Shown: positions 53,702 to 64,000 of the stretch, one piece after another
Numbering within the stretch: the stretch's first letter is position 1
Layout: every line of letters starts with the position of its first letter
Notes under the pieces: model-generated
The model's input: only the letters and a program-made list of their open reading frames with translations
Databases searched by the model: none
Told to the model about the DNA's origin: nothing
NCBI GenBank assembly: GCA_001768235.1
Contig: MENK01000003.1
Location: 1 to 64,000 of the forward strand
DNA: 64,000 nucleotides
Direction of reading: 5' to 3'
From: Bacteroidetes bacterium GWB2_32_14
GTDB taxonomy: Bacteria > Bacteroidota > Bacteroidia > Bacteroidales > UBA12077
Position numbers and translations under genes: made by a program

Positions 53702-56083
53702 TTATTCTACCCTCAACGATTGGGCAGGGTTTGCATTTGCTGCTTTCCAAGCCTGGTAGCTTATGGTAATAAATGTTATTGCCACTGTAATTAAACCGGC
53801 AAGAATAAAAACAAACAATCCCAGGTTTGTACGATAAACAAAATTCTGCAACCAGTCACGCATGAAGAAATATGCCAACGGGAAAGCGATAATCATTGAA
53901 ATAACCACAAGAATTAGGAATTCTTTCGATATTAATTTTACAACTGTACCTTCGCTTGCTCCCACTACTTTTCGTATTCCTATTTCCTTTGTACGTTGTT
54001 CAACTGTGTATGATGCGAGTCCGAATAAGCCCAAACATGCAATCAGTATAGCCAGAACTGTAAATAATGTAAATATAAATCCACGTTTCTCATCGGCTCC
54101 AAATTGTTCATTAAACCTATCAGATAAGAACGAATAAGTAAATGGTTGATTTGGGAATATCTCATTCCACCTTTTTTCTATGTATTTAATAGTTCCCTGA
54201 ACATCATTGTCTTTAAGTTTTGCATATACTATCTGGTTATTTACCCTGTAAATCATCATCATTGTTTCTATCTCATTATACATCCCTGTTTGATGAAAAT
54301 CTTTCATAACCCCAACCACGGTTGCTTTTATAACATCCTGCCCGTTTCTTCCTTGAAGTTCGACCTTTTTACCAATGGGTTCATTCCAGTTTAAACGAGC
54401 AGCCATCGTTTCGTTTACAATAACACCAAGCAAAGTATCAGAAGGCATATCCTGTTGAAAATCGCGTCCTTTCACCATTTGTATTCCTAAAGACTCTACC
54501 AGGTCATGATCAACAACTGCAAAATTCAATCCCCGTGGTTGCATTCCATCATCGGTTTCAACTGTAAAAAGAACTTTCCCGGAACCTTCTCCAACACGTG
54601 TATTGGTTGATCCCACTTTTAAAATATCAGGATTTTCAAGTAAAGCTTGTTTAAGTACGGGATATTTATTAATCATCTCACGTGTAGATAACTCAAGGCT
54701 GATAACATTTTTCATATCATAACCCAAATCCTTTGTTTTCAAGTAATTTAATTGTTTAAAAACTACAAGGGTAGAAACAATCATTGCCACAGAAATTACA
54801 AATTGAATTACCACGAGTACTTTTCTGAATAAACTTCCCGAAGAGCCTTTTGTTATTTCACCTTTCATAACAGTAAGCGGGCTAAACCTCGATAAATAAA
54901 ATGCAGGATAACTTCCGCCGAATATTCCAACAACCAGAATTACTCCAAATAAGCTTAACAGAATTACGGGGCTATAAATGATATGTAAATCAAACGATTT
55001 TCCTGCAAGCTGATTGAAATTAGGGATAAGTATAATAATTAAAACAATACTTAGAATGAGTGAAATAAAAGTAAATACTGTTGATTCTGTAAGGAACTGT
55101 AAAATTAAACTTCGTCGGTTAGAACCAACCACTTTTCTTAATCCAACCTCACGGGCACGTTTTGCAGAGCGGGCTGTTGCAAGGTTCATGTAATTCATTG
55201 CAGCAATTAAAATCAAGAAAAGAGCAACTATTCCAAAAATATAAACATAAGCAATACTGCCTGTTGGTTCAGGCTCCTGGGCATTGCTTGATTTTAAGTG
55301 GATATCAGTAATCGGTTCAAGGATATAATCAATTTTAATTCCCAGATTTTCAAAAATCGGTGCCATGTACTTTGGGTACATCTCCTGAATTTTGGTTTCG
55401 AATTGTTTAAAATCAGTTCCTTCGGGTAAAAGCAAATAGGTAAAAACACCAAAATTGCCCCAATTACCAAACTGTGCAGGCAAGCTCTTGCGTGATGCCA
55501 GTGCATCGAATCTATAGTGAGAATTGTGAGGTACATCTTTTATAACACCTGTAACTTTATAAGCCTCATCTCCAGTAACCAGGGTTTTACCTATAGGATC
55601 AAGTATCCCAAAATATTTGGCTGCAATAGTTTCAGTTAAAACAATGGTATTAGGCTCTAAAAGTGCATCTTTGGGGTTTCCTTTTATAAATTCATAAGTA
55701 AAAACATCAAAAACAGAAGAATCAGTATATGCAAAATCTTCTTCATAAAATTCTTTATCTTCATATTTAAAGAGTGCTCTTTGAAAAGGAATAAACCTAA
55801 CGGCCGCTTCTATTTCGGGATAATCTGTTGTTACTTGTTCTGCAAATGGTATTTGCGCGATAATCCAGGTAAACTCATCATCTGTTTCTTTAATATGAGA
55901 TGCAACCCTGTAAATTCGATCTGCTTTTTCATGATAGCGATCGTAACTTAATTCGTCCGATATGTAAATTATAAGGAATAAAGCACTGGTTATTCCGATG
56001 GTTAAGCCCAAAATATTCAGGCTGCTATATCCAAAATCTTTAAGGATATTTCGAATGGCTGTTTTAATAAGGTTTTTTAACAT
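53702..56083 (-). CDS. FtsX/MacB-type ABC permease 2
   Basis: A 793-residue paralogue of permeases 1 and 3 with the same plan: an N-terminal helix (ILGLTIGITSALFLIIYI), a MacB periplasmic domain (VTGVIKDVPHNSHYRFDAL), an FtsX core (about 275-420, MNYMNLATARSAKRAREVGLRKVVGS), a second periplasmic domain and a second FtsX core near 680-793 with EQRTKEIGIRKVVGAS. No ATPase gene is adjacent. Roles in efflux or envelope stress are known for the wider MacB family; the substrate is open. Its upstream region repeats the sigma-54-like promoter and CGRACA boxes of permease 1, so the two are probably co-regulated. Confidence 0.9.
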   Translation of the reverse strand: MLKNLIKTAIRNILKDFGYSSLNILGLTIGITSALFLIIYISDELSYDRYHEKADRIYRVASHIKETDDEFTWIIAQIPFAEQVTTDYPEIEAAVRFIPFQRALFKYEDKEFYEEDFAYTDSSVFDVFTYEFIKGNPKDALLEPNTIVLTETIAAKYFGILDPIGKTLVTGDEAYKVTGVIKDVPHNSHYRFDALASRKSLPAQFGNWGNFGVFTYLLLPEGTDFKQFETKIQEMYPKYMAPIFENLGIKIDYILEPITDIHLKSSNAQEPEPTGSIAYVYIFGIVALFLILIAAMNYMNLATARSAKRAREVGLRKVVGSNRRSLILQFLTESTVFTFISLILSIVLIIILIPNFNQLAGKSFDLHIIYSPVILLSLFGVILVVGIFGGSYPAFYLSRFSPLTVMKGEITKGSSGSLFRKVLVVIQFVISVAMIVSTLVVFKQLNYLKTKDLGYDMKNVISLELSTREMINKYPVLKQALLENPDILKVGSTNTRVGEGSGKVLFTVETDDGMQPRGLNFAVVDHDLVESLGIQMVKGRDFQQDMPSDTLLGVIVNETMAARLNWNEPIGKKVELQGRNGQDVIKATVVGVMKDFHQTGMYNEIETMMMIYRVNNQIVYAKLKDNDVQGTIKYIEKRWNEIFPNQPFTYSFLSDRFNEQFGADEKRGFIFTLFTVLAILIACLGLFGLASYTVEQRTKEIGIRKVVGASEGTVVKLISKEFLILVVISMIIAFPLAYFFMRDWLQNFVYRTNLGLFVFILAGLITVAITFITISYQAWKAANANPAQSLRVE

Positions 56084-56180
56084 GACATGTATATTTTTAT
56101 TGATTTAAAATTATTCTTAAAATTCAACACCGCAATTACCAATTAGTTAAAGTTTAAAGAAAAATCCCGGTTCATTATCT

Positions 56181-56196
56181 ATCAGAATTTATACCA
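56181..56196 (-). promoter_or_regulatory. Sigma-54-like -24/-12 element of permease 2
   Basis: The minus strand reads TGGTATAAATTCTGAT, the same TGGTATAA start and spacing as the element of permease 1; the -12 part (CTGA) is weaker. Confidence 0.35.
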
Positions 56197-56262
56197 TTCT
56201 TTATAAGCTATTAATTTTATGATACTTATACAAAAAAATCATATGTAAAATTGTAACGTATC

Positions 56263-56289
56263 CGAACACTTCCCGAACAAAATCGGACA
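56263..56289. promoter_or_regulatory. CGRACA box cluster upstream of permease 2
   Basis: CGAACA at 56263 and 56274 and CGGACA at 56284, spaced 11 and 10 nt, so all on one face of the helix. The same box occurs upstream of permease 1, but in mixed orientation. Confidence 0.45.
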
Positions 56290-56364
56290 AAATTTAAATT
56301 AATATCCATTTTGCTTTTCGTAAATATTTATTGATATTTGATATTCAAAAAATAAAACCAAATC

Positions 56365-57156
56365 ATGTCAAACAATTTCGTTTATACCATTTCGGCAAGA
56401 GGTAAAAAAGCAAATCAGCCGGTAGAAAAGTACCTTAAAACATTTTTCCCGAATATACCCCTTCATAAAATCGATAGTGTTTTTGGATTTGTTGAACCAT
56501 CGTCGTTTTATAGTGGAAGGCCTTTTACAGGACGCCAAATCTCAAATAAAGACATTGATTTTTTAAGAAAAAACAATATTGGAGTTCGAATTCCTTTTAC
56601 AAATCATTTTGCAACTGAAAAAGAATATTTAAAAAATAAAAAAATACTGGATAAATACCACTATAAAGGAAATTCAATCATTGTAACCAACGATAACCTG
56701 GCCCGATGGATAAAAAAAGATTACCCGTTATACCAGGTAGAAGCGAGTCTTTTAAAAGAAGTTAAGAACCTTGACGAGATAAATCATGCACTTAGCATTT
56801 ATGATACAGTTGTTTTACCCATGAACCTGAATAACAACCACGAATTATTAAAAAGTATAGAACAAAAAAACAGGATTACACTTTTTGGAAATGGTGGTTG
56901 TGCCCTTACCTGCCCTAACAGAATTTGTTACGAGTATATTTCGAAACGAAATAAAGTGCTTACCACCACAAATACTATATTCAGGTATCTTTACTATTGG
57001 TACTACTTTGTTTTAAGGAACAAATGGTGTATGAATAAAATAAAACCCCGCAAGCTGCACGGGATAAAAGATTTTGATCTGGATGTATTAGCCGGACTCG
57101 GGTTCTCCCGCTTTAAAATGCTCAGGGAACACGCGGGAAGAAAATCAGGGTACTAA
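56365..57156 (+). CDS. Probable U32-peptidase-like TIM-barrel protein
   Basis: A 263-residue cytoplasmic protein. The cysteine motif NGGCALTCPNRICY (about 176-189) resembles the NExCxxxCPxR iron-sulfur motif of U32-family proteins such as UbiU/UbiV, YhbU and RlhA. The preceding alternating strand-helix pattern (GVRIPF, NSIIVTNDNLARWI, DTVVLPMNLNNN) is typical of a TIM barrel. The match is partial: only three cysteines are close together and length is shorter than for most U32 proteins. A further cysteine is in KWCMNK near 221. Function unknown; RNA hydroxylation or ubiquinone-type chemistry is known for relatives, but cannot be assigned here. It is divergent from permease 2. Confidence 0.5.
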   Translation: MSNNFVYTISARGKKANQPVEKYLKTFFPNIPLHKIDSVFGFVEPSSFYSGRPFTGRQISNKDIDFLRKNNIGVRIPFTNHFATEKEYLKNKKILDKYHYKGNSIIVTNDNLARWIKKDYPLYQVEASLLKEVKNLDEINHALSIYDTVVLPMNLNNNHELLKSIEQKNRITLFGNGGCALTCPNRICYEYISKRNKVLTTTNTIFRYLYYWYYFVLRNKWCMNKIKPRKLHGIKDFDLDVLAGLGFSRFKMLREHAGRKSGY

Positions 57157-57202
57157 AGAAAAAATTATAAATTATGAATTGTTACGGATTTTAACTTTCA
57201 GA

Positions 57203-58834
<1,632 letters not shown>

Positions 58835-58868
58835 TTAAAAATTTTGTTCGTGTTTAATTGAAGGTTGG

Positions 58869-58876
58869 CAAAAGTA
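58869..58876 (-). promoter_or_regulatory. Putative -7 element for the ABC-F gene
   Basis: The minus strand reads TACTTTTG, an exact TAnnTTTG match, 49 nt upstream of the start at 58819. Confidence 0.4.
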
Positions 58877-59008
58877 AATATTATTTAATTATCTAAAAAT
58901 GAATTATTAAAATATTTAAAATAAAAAATGTATGTTAAAAAATTTAAATATTAAATAGCTATTTTCAGATAGCATTTATATTTTTACAATCATATACTTT
59001 AACACAAC

Positions 59009-59749
59009 ATGGAACTTCATTCACTGGAAACCAATCCTGAGTACATAAACCTGCAAACAGAAATGATATGGATGCAACGCTGGATAATGGAAACTCAGCA
59101 ACGATTGGTAATTATTTTTGAAGGCCGCGATACAGCTGGTAAAGGAGGAGCAATTATGCGTTTTGTCCGGTTTATTAACCCGCGCGGATACAGAATTGTA
59201 GCATTACCAAAACCAACAGAGCATGAAAAAGGACAATGGTATTTTCAACGATACATAAAAGTGTTACCCGACCCGGGAGAAATTGTTTTTTTTGACCGTA
59301 GCTGGTACAACCGGGCAGTAGTAGAACCGGTTATGGGATTTTGCACCGACGAACAATACCAGTTATTTATGAAACAGGTTGTTTCTCTTGAAAAAATGCT
59401 TATTGAAGATGGAATCAAAATTATAAAATTTTGGTTTTCCATTGATGTGGAGGAACAAAAACACAGGCTCGAAGAACGCAAGAGTGATCCTTTAAAACAA
59501 TGGAAACTAAGTACTATTGATCTTCTCGCCCAGCTAAAATGGAATAACTACACTGAACATAAAGATGAAATGTTCAGAAGAACCGGAAGAAAGAATTGCC
59601 CGTGGGTTATTGTCCGGGGTAAAGATCGCGATAAAGCAAGGCTTGAGGCAATGCGTTATGTCCTGAATGAAATGGACTATCCCGATAAAGGAAAAACAGG
59701 TGAACGAATTGAACCCGACAAAAAGATTGTTAAAATAAAATTCTACTAA
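59009..59749 (+). CDS. ppk2: Polyphosphate kinase 2
   Basis: A 246-residue PPK2-family enzyme, which transfers phosphate between polyphosphate and nucleotides. Motifs are the Walker A-like GRDTAGKGG (39-47), the Walker B-like FFDRSWYNRAVVEPVMGF near 95-112, and the lid module HRLEERKSDPLKQWKLS near 152-168. Length is normal for single-domain PPK2. Class I enzymes usually favour ADP/GDP phosphorylation, but the class cannot be fixed from this reading. It stands between the divergent ABC-F gene and a small exported protein that follows after 36 nt. Confidence 0.93.
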   Translation: MELHSLETNPEYINLQTEMIWMQRWIMETQQRLVIIFEGRDTAGKGGAIMRFVRFINPRGYRIVALPKPTEHEKGQWYFQRYIKVLPDPGEIVFFDRSWYNRAVVEPVMGFCTDEQYQLFMKQVVSLEKMLIEDGIKIIKFWFSIDVEEQKHRLEERKSDPLKQWKLSTIDLLAQLKWNNYTEHKDEMFRRTGRKNCPWVIVRGKDRDKARLEAMRYVLNEMDYPDKGKTGERIEPDKKIVKIKFY

Positions 59750-59785
59750 AAAGTAAACCCGAACTTCAATTTAAAATACCAGGAT

Positions 59786-60421
59786 ATGAACCGGTTTGTT
59801 TTACTGTTTATCCTTTTCGTTACGCACCATTTTTTATATTCGCAAGCCATAATTCAAAAAACAGATACAGATTATACTCTAAAAATTGAATCGGATAGTA
59901 TAATCCGCCACCTTACCTTTTGGAAAGAAAAAGACTCTGCAGGTTATTATGGTTTTAAATATTCATACACCAAATTTACCCCCCTTGTACAACCAATATA
60001 TCTGAAGAATGAAATTAAAACCATTGAGTTTTTATGGAATCGTGCTACAGACAGTATTCAAATTAATTTGAATACTATTTTTATTGGTTATCCTGAAGAA
60101 TATCATGATATTCTGATAAATCACATTCAAGCTTTTAATAGTTCTGCCGAATGGCAAAATCATTTAAAGAAACATGGTAAAAAACTGGATTATAAGTTAA
60201 TTCATAAGATAATGCTCGATTACAATGTTTATAAACCTTTAAATGATTTTCTTTTAACCAGGGGGTACGAAATTTCAGAATACACCACAGAAAAGCATGG
60301 TTTTATAACAAAGGAAACATTAATAAAAGCAGGTTTCTCAGGATCTGAAATTATTCCAATGCCATTTATGGTTTGGATAAGTATAAAAAACAAAGGGTGT
60401 TCTAATACAGAAACACCCTGA
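59786..60421 (+). CDS. Exported protein of unknown function
   Basis: A 211-residue protein with a signal peptide (FVLLFILFVTHHFLYSQ). The mature part is a mixed alpha/beta sequence rich in tyrosine and histidine, with RATDSIQINLNTIFIGYPEEYHDI and a C-terminal segment EKHGFITKETLIKAGFSGSEIIPMPFMVW. I recognise no family. It follows ppk2 by 36 nt, so the two may be co-transcribed. The stop codon lies within the terminator stem shared with the convergent permease gene. Confidence 0.6.
   Translation: MNRFVLLFILFVTHHFLYSQAIIQKTDTDYTLKIESDSIIRHLTFWKEKDSAGYYGFKYSYTKFTPLVQPIYLKNEIKTIEFLWNRATDSIQINLNTIFIGYPEEYHDILINHIQAFNSSAEWQNHLKKHGKKLDYKLIHKIMLDYNVYKPLNDFLLTRGYEISEYTTEKHGFITKETLIKAGFSGSEIIPMPFMVWISIKNKGCSNTETP
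60394..60419 (-). terminator. Terminator of permease 3, overlapping the convergent gene's end
   Basis: Stem AGGGTGTT / AACACCCT with a 10-nt loop. On the minus strand it is followed by a T-rich run (TTTGTTTTTTA). It overlaps the last codons of the plus-strand gene. Confidence 0.8.
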
Positions 60422-60445
60422 TTCAATAATCTTTCTTAACGAGTA

Positions 60446-62869
60446 CTATTCATATTTTAGTGAAACCGCGGGATTTATGCTGGCCGACTTAATTGTCCTG
60501 TAGCTTATAGTGGCCAATGCAATAACTATTGCAACAACAAAACCAATAATAAAATCAAAAACATTTAAATTAATTCTGTAATGATAATTCTGTAACCAGT
60601 TATTGCCAATATAATAAATAACCGGCCAGGCTATAATGGTTGAAATTGATATAAGTACAATAATTTCTTTTGAAATTAGGTAAAATATATTTGGAATGGA
60701 TGCACCCATCGCTTTACGAATACCAATTTCTTTGGTTCTTTGCTCAACCGTAAATGATGTCAGTCCAAACAGTCCAAGAGATGCGATTAAAATTGCCAGA
60801 ATTGTAAAAATAATCGCGAGCTTGGAGTTACGTGCTTCTTCCTTATACAAATTGTTAAACGATTCATCAAGGAAAAAATACTGCATTGGCTCGTTAGCCG
60901 TAAAATCCTTCCATACATTTTCAATTCCGTGAATAGTATTATTAATAGAATTAGCTGATATTTTAACAGTTACAAAGCCCCAGTTTATATTTTCGTTTTT
61001 AAAATTAAAAATGTAAGGAGTAATCTCTGTTTGGAGCGATCTGAAATGAAAATCCTTTACAACACCAATCACGGGAACATATGTTATTGAATCAGGATTA
61101 TCGTTATCACCAATAAACCGGGTTTCGAGTGCAGGTGAAAAATTATAATGTTTTACAGCCCGTTCATTAATAACACAAGCTTCTTCATCAGACGGATGGT
61201 TCTTATCGAAAAAGCGTCCTTCGGAAATCTCTATCCCAAATGTTTCCAAATAATCATAATCAACCCAGTTTGATTCAAGTAGCAGTGTTTCTTCTCTCCG
61301 TCCTTCTACTAAGTACCCGTTGTTGTTATTGTTATGTGAAGGAACTGCTGTTGAAGCACTAACCTTCTGCACCCCCGGCACTTGCAACAGCTCTTCTTTA
61401 AATGATTTTATCCGTTTTCCAACAACCTCTGCCCTGCGAATAACCAATAACTGCTCTTTTTTGAAACCTAAATTTTTGTTTTGCATGTAATGTATCTGGC
61501 GAAACATTATTGTAGTACCAACAATAAGGATTATTGAAATTGAAAACTGAATAACTACTAAAATACTCCTTAACCTTCCATTTTTCATACTGTCTTTTAT
61601 GTTTCCTTTTAAAACAAGAACTGGTTTAAAAGCTGAAAGATAAAATGCAGGATAACTTCCTGCTAATAAACCTACAAAAACAGTTATGATTATAAGTACA
61701 GGAATAATATACCATCTCTCAAAGAAATTCAATTCCAGATTTACCTGGAGCAGGTTATTAAAATAAGGCAAGCTGAGTTCAATAATAAAAACGGCTATTA
61801 ATAAAGAGAAAAAAGCAAGCAATAAAGATTCTGTTAAAAACTGCCTGATAAGCAATCCTTTTGTCGAACCGCTTACTTTTTTTATTCCAACTTCTTTTGC
61901 ACGTTTTGCTGCTTGTGCTGTTGAAAGATTCATGAAATTAATGGCAGCGATAATTATTATAAGAATTGCAATACTTGCAAATATGTAAAGATATTTTGGA
62001 TCATTTGCCGGCTTAGTATCCTGCTGGATTTCGGGTTGAAGGTGTATGTCAAGCAATGGTTGCAGAAATAGAGTATATTTATTGCCCTGAGAAAAGAAAT
62101 CATCAAGGGAAATACCTATAAATTGCTGAATAAGCGGCCCTACATATTTAGAAATCATCCCGGGTATTTTAGCATCTACATCTTTGTAGTTTGCACCTGG
62201 TTTTAATAACAGGTATGTATTAAAACTGTTTGAAAGCCATTGATTATCATTTGCCCTGCGATTGGATAAGAATGAACCTATAATATTTGCATCAAAATGT
62301 GAATTCCCGGGTAAATCCTTAAAAATCCCAGTAATTTTATAAAGAGAAGAATCGTTGCCAATTTTAAGCATTTTATCTACTGGATCATCATTTCCAAAAA
62401 TCTTTTTTGCAGTCGATTCCGATAACACTACTTTATAAGGAGCATCAAGAACAGTTCGAATATTCCCTTTAACTAAAGGAATGCTGAATATTTTAAAAAA
62501 GGACGAATCTGCTTCAATAAATTTATCTTCTGTAAAATTCTTATCTTCATATTTTATAATCGTTTCACCTTCAATATTTAACCTGGCATAATCTTCCACT
62601 TCGGGAAATTCCTGCAGCATTGTTGGGCCAATAGGTGTTGCTGTTGACGAAGCTTGTAGCTCCTGCCCTCCAATTTTTCCATCGAGTATAATACGGTAAA
62701 TACGGTCGCTTTTTTCGTTAAAAGTATCATAACTTAATTCGTGTATAACATACAATGCTATTAGCAAACTGCAAGCTATACCTATAGAAAGCCCCAGAAT
62801 ATTGATTAAAACATAACCTTTTTGTCTGCTAAACGAACGGATGCTGTGTTTGAAAGTATCTTTTATCAT
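60446..62869 (-). CDS. FtsX/MacB-type ABC permease 3
   Basis: An 807-residue paralogue of the two other permeases: N-terminal helix (GLSIGIACSLLIALYVI), MacB periplasmic domain (ITGIFKDLPGNSHFDANII), FtsX core near 290-430 (AINFMNLSTAQAAKRAKEVGIKKVSGS), second periplasmic domain and C-terminal FtsX core with EQRTKEIGIRKAMGAS. No ATPase gene is adjacent. Unlike the other two, its upstream region has neither the TGGTATAA element nor CGRACA boxes. It is divergent from an ECF sigma-factor gene across 181 nt, so it could be a target of that sigma factor or simply a neighbour. Confidence 0.9.
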   Translation of the reverse strand: MIKDTFKHSIRSFSRQKGYVLINILGLSIGIACSLLIALYVIHELSYDTFNEKSDRIYRIILDGKIGGQELQASSTATPIGPTMLQEFPEVEDYARLNIEGETIIKYEDKNFTEDKFIEADSSFFKIFSIPLVKGNIRTVLDAPYKVVLSESTAKKIFGNDDPVDKMLKIGNDSSLYKITGIFKDLPGNSHFDANIIGSFLSNRRANDNQWLSNSFNTYLLLKPGANYKDVDAKIPGMISKYVGPLIQQFIGISLDDFFSQGNKYTLFLQPLLDIHLQPEIQQDTKPANDPKYLYIFASIAILIIIIAAINFMNLSTAQAAKRAKEVGIKKVSGSTKGLLIRQFLTESLLLAFFSLLIAVFIIELSLPYFNNLLQVNLELNFFERWYIIPVLIIITVFVGLLAGSYPAFYLSAFKPVLVLKGNIKDSMKNGRLRSILVVIQFSISIILIVGTTIMFRQIHYMQNKNLGFKKEQLLVIRRAEVVGKRIKSFKEELLQVPGVQKVSASTAVPSHNNNNNGYLVEGRREETLLLESNWVDYDYLETFGIEISEGRFFDKNHPSDEEACVINERAVKHYNFSPALETRFIGDNDNPDSITYVPVIGVVKDFHFRSLQTEITPYIFNFKNENINWGFVTVKISANSINNTIHGIENVWKDFTANEPMQYFFLDESFNNLYKEEARNSKLAIIFTILAILIASLGLFGLTSFTVEQRTKEIGIRKAMGASIPNIFYLISKEIIVLISISTIIAWPVIYYIGNNWLQNYHYRINLNVFDFIIGFVVAIVIALATISYRTIKSASINPAVSLKYE

Positions 62870-63050
62870 ATCTCTTCTTTTAATAAAAAATCAATTTATA
62901 AAAAACGAATCATATTTAAAATCGTTGTTACTGGATTTTTAAATCTTAAATTTATATTTTATTCCTTTTATCAGACGCATAGAAAATTGAATTGTTACAA
63001 AATTTATTTTAAAAACTGCAATAAATCGAAAAGTTAAAGTCAGGGTATAT

Positions 63051-63614
63051 ATGAACGATAAAAATGTAAATAAAAAATTTATACATTTTATTTCCGGGGA
63101 ATACCGGAATTTAGTTGTTTATGTTAAAAAATATATGAACGAAAGATACTACAATATAACAGCCGAAGATATTATCCAGGATGTTACATTAAATATTTTT
63201 TCAACTGTAGAATTTGATTCCCGTATTGAAAATATTGCAGGATATTTCTACAGGTCACTTAGAAACAGGATATCAGATATAAGGAGTAAAAAGAAAAATG
63301 AACTATTGATAGATAATTTTTCAAACGATAATAACGGGAATTCATTTTTTGAATCCCTTTTGACTGATGAGTTCGATGATTCAAAAACAATTAATGACAG
63401 TAAGTTTTATCAAAAACTACATGAAGCACTTGAAGAGTTAAATCCAAATCAACAAGCTGTAATTATTGCAACTGAAATTGACAATTGTACATACGACGAG
63501 CTCTCTGAAGAATGGGGAATTCCTATTGGCACATTACTTTCGTGGAAAAGCCGTGGAATAAAAAAACTAAAGGAAAAAATCAAGCTTGATGATTTTTATA
63601 TTGATAATGAATAA
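63051..63614 (+). CDS. ECF-type RNA polymerase sigma factor
   Basis: A 187-residue sigma-70 family protein. Region 2 (about 10-80) includes AEDIIQDVTLNIF and YFYRSLRNRISDIRSKKK. Region 4 (about 125-180) has LEELNPNQQAVIIATEIDNCTYDELSEEWGIPIGTLLSWKSRGIKKLKEKI, in which the helix-turn-helix is clear. There is no region 1.1 or 3, so it is an extracytoplasmic-function sigma. No anti-sigma gene with an obvious FecR or zinc-binding domain is visible. The downstream gene encodes a short membrane protein that could play that part. Confidence 0.9.
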   Translation: MNDKNVNKKFIHFISGEYRNLVVYVKKYMNERYYNITAEDIIQDVTLNIFSTVEFDSRIENIAGYFYRSLRNRISDIRSKKKNELLIDNFSNDNNGNSFFESLLTDEFDDSKTINDSKFYQKLHEALEELNPNQQAVIIATEIDNCTYDELSEEWGIPIGTLLSWKSRGIKKLKEKIKLDDFYIDNE

Positions 63615-63643
63615 TTAACATAAATTAAAAAATCAAATAAATT

Positions 63644-64000
63644 ATGAAAACACATTTTTGTAATGATGATAATCCCTGGAAAAGAGGATTTAAGTACGCG
63701 GGAATATTCATACTTGGAGGTATAGCTGCTGTGGGATTTGCCGTTTTGTTCGGTTATTTTGTAATGCTGCTCTGGAACTGGCTAATGCCCGAAATTTTTG
63801 GATTAACAACAATCACATTCTGGCAGGCTGTTGGAATTATTATCCTTGCCCGGTTAATTTTTGGTGCATTCAAACATCACGACAAGCATTACCACGACTA
63901 TCCGGGAAAGAAATTTAACTCAAGATGCAAAGATAAGGAATGGTGGAAAAATCATAAAAGTAACTGGCGATATTTCGACGATTACTGGAGCGAAGAAGGT
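63644..64000 (+). CDS. Membrane protein, truncated by window edge
   Basis: An open frame starting at 63644 and running off the right end (119 codons seen, no stop). It begins MKTHFCNDDNPWKRGFKYAG, followed by two predicted helices (about 20-45, IFILGGIAAVGFAVLFGYFV, and about 58-75, FWQAVGIIILARLIFGAF). A histidine- and aspartate-rich tail follows (HHDKHYHDYPGKKF). It lies 29 nt after the ECF sigma gene and is probably co-transcribed. An anti-sigma or metal-sensing role is possible, as His/Asp/Cys residues are abundant, but no family is recognised. Confidence 0.65.
   Translation, partial: MKTHFCNDDNPWKRGFKYAGIFILGGIAAVGFAVLFGYFVMLLWNWLMPEIFGLTTITFWQAVGIIILARLIFGAFKHHDKHYHDYPGKKFNSRCKDKEWWKNHKSNWRYFDDYWSEEG

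Overview
The window looks like the chromosome of a Bacteroidota bacterium, most likely a Bacteroidales/Marinilabiliales-type anaerobe or facultative anaerobe. The DNA is AT-rich, genes have almost no Shine-Dalgarno sites, several upstream regions carry the Bacteroidota -7 element TAnnTTTG, and two secreted proteins end in type IX secretion (T9SS) sorting domains. There are also many lipoproteins, a TonB-dependent receptor with a carboxypeptidase-regulatory-like N-terminus, and a Bacteroidota-style glycogen locus. I saw no tRNA, rRNA, CRISPR array, transposase or phage gene.

Layout. (1) 106-6750, minus: a two-gene operon for a very large secreted protein of unknown function and a fibronectin-III protein. 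(2) 7338-16638, plus: a tightly packed seven-gene operon for a complex I/group 4 hydrogenase-like membrane complex. It has two HyfB-type subunits, HyfC, HyfE, HyfF, a NuoCD/HyfG-like subunit and a ferredoxin-NuoB fusion. The large subunit has no NiFe cysteines, and the small subunit has lost three of the four ligands of the proximal [4Fe-4S] cluster. (3) 16712-25988, minus: a glycogen/alpha-glucan operon (debranching enzyme, DUF2934 protein, GT4 synthase, GH57 enzyme, and a GT3 glycogen synthase fused to a GT35 phosphorylase). It converges with the operon of region 2 on a perfect 46-nt palindromic terminator. (4) 26351-31851: MsrB, a four-gene LVIVD/outer-membrane-barrel group, a B3/B4-domain protein, PgeF and a DUF6515-like protein. 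(5) 32031-37033, plus: two related lipoproteins, a TonB-dependent receptor and a SUOX-fold-like lipoprotein, probably a ligand-uptake locus. (6) 37215-46618: a beta-propeller lipoprotein, an acyl ligase-ACP-acyltransferase fusion, a BNR-repeat T9SS protein with a small lipoprotein, a MORN-like lipoprotein and an AraC/GyrI-like regulator. (7) 46679-62869: three FtsX/MacB-type permeases separated by an FAD dehydrogenase, a T9SS protein, an RluA pseudouridine synthase, a U32-like protein, an ABC-F ATPase, PPK2 and a small exported protein. (8) 63051-64000: an ECF sigma factor and a truncated membrane-protein gene at the right edge.

The most unusual content is the redox-depleted Hyf/Ehr-like complex. 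Also notable are the GT3-GT35 fusion, the shared sigma-54-like promoter architecture of two permease genes, a 13-bp inverted repeat that buries the AraC regulator's start codon, and the lipoprotein/TonB/SUOX-like locus with a 22-nt palindrome over its promoter. All functional statements rest on reading the sequence and on family knowledge; no database search was run.
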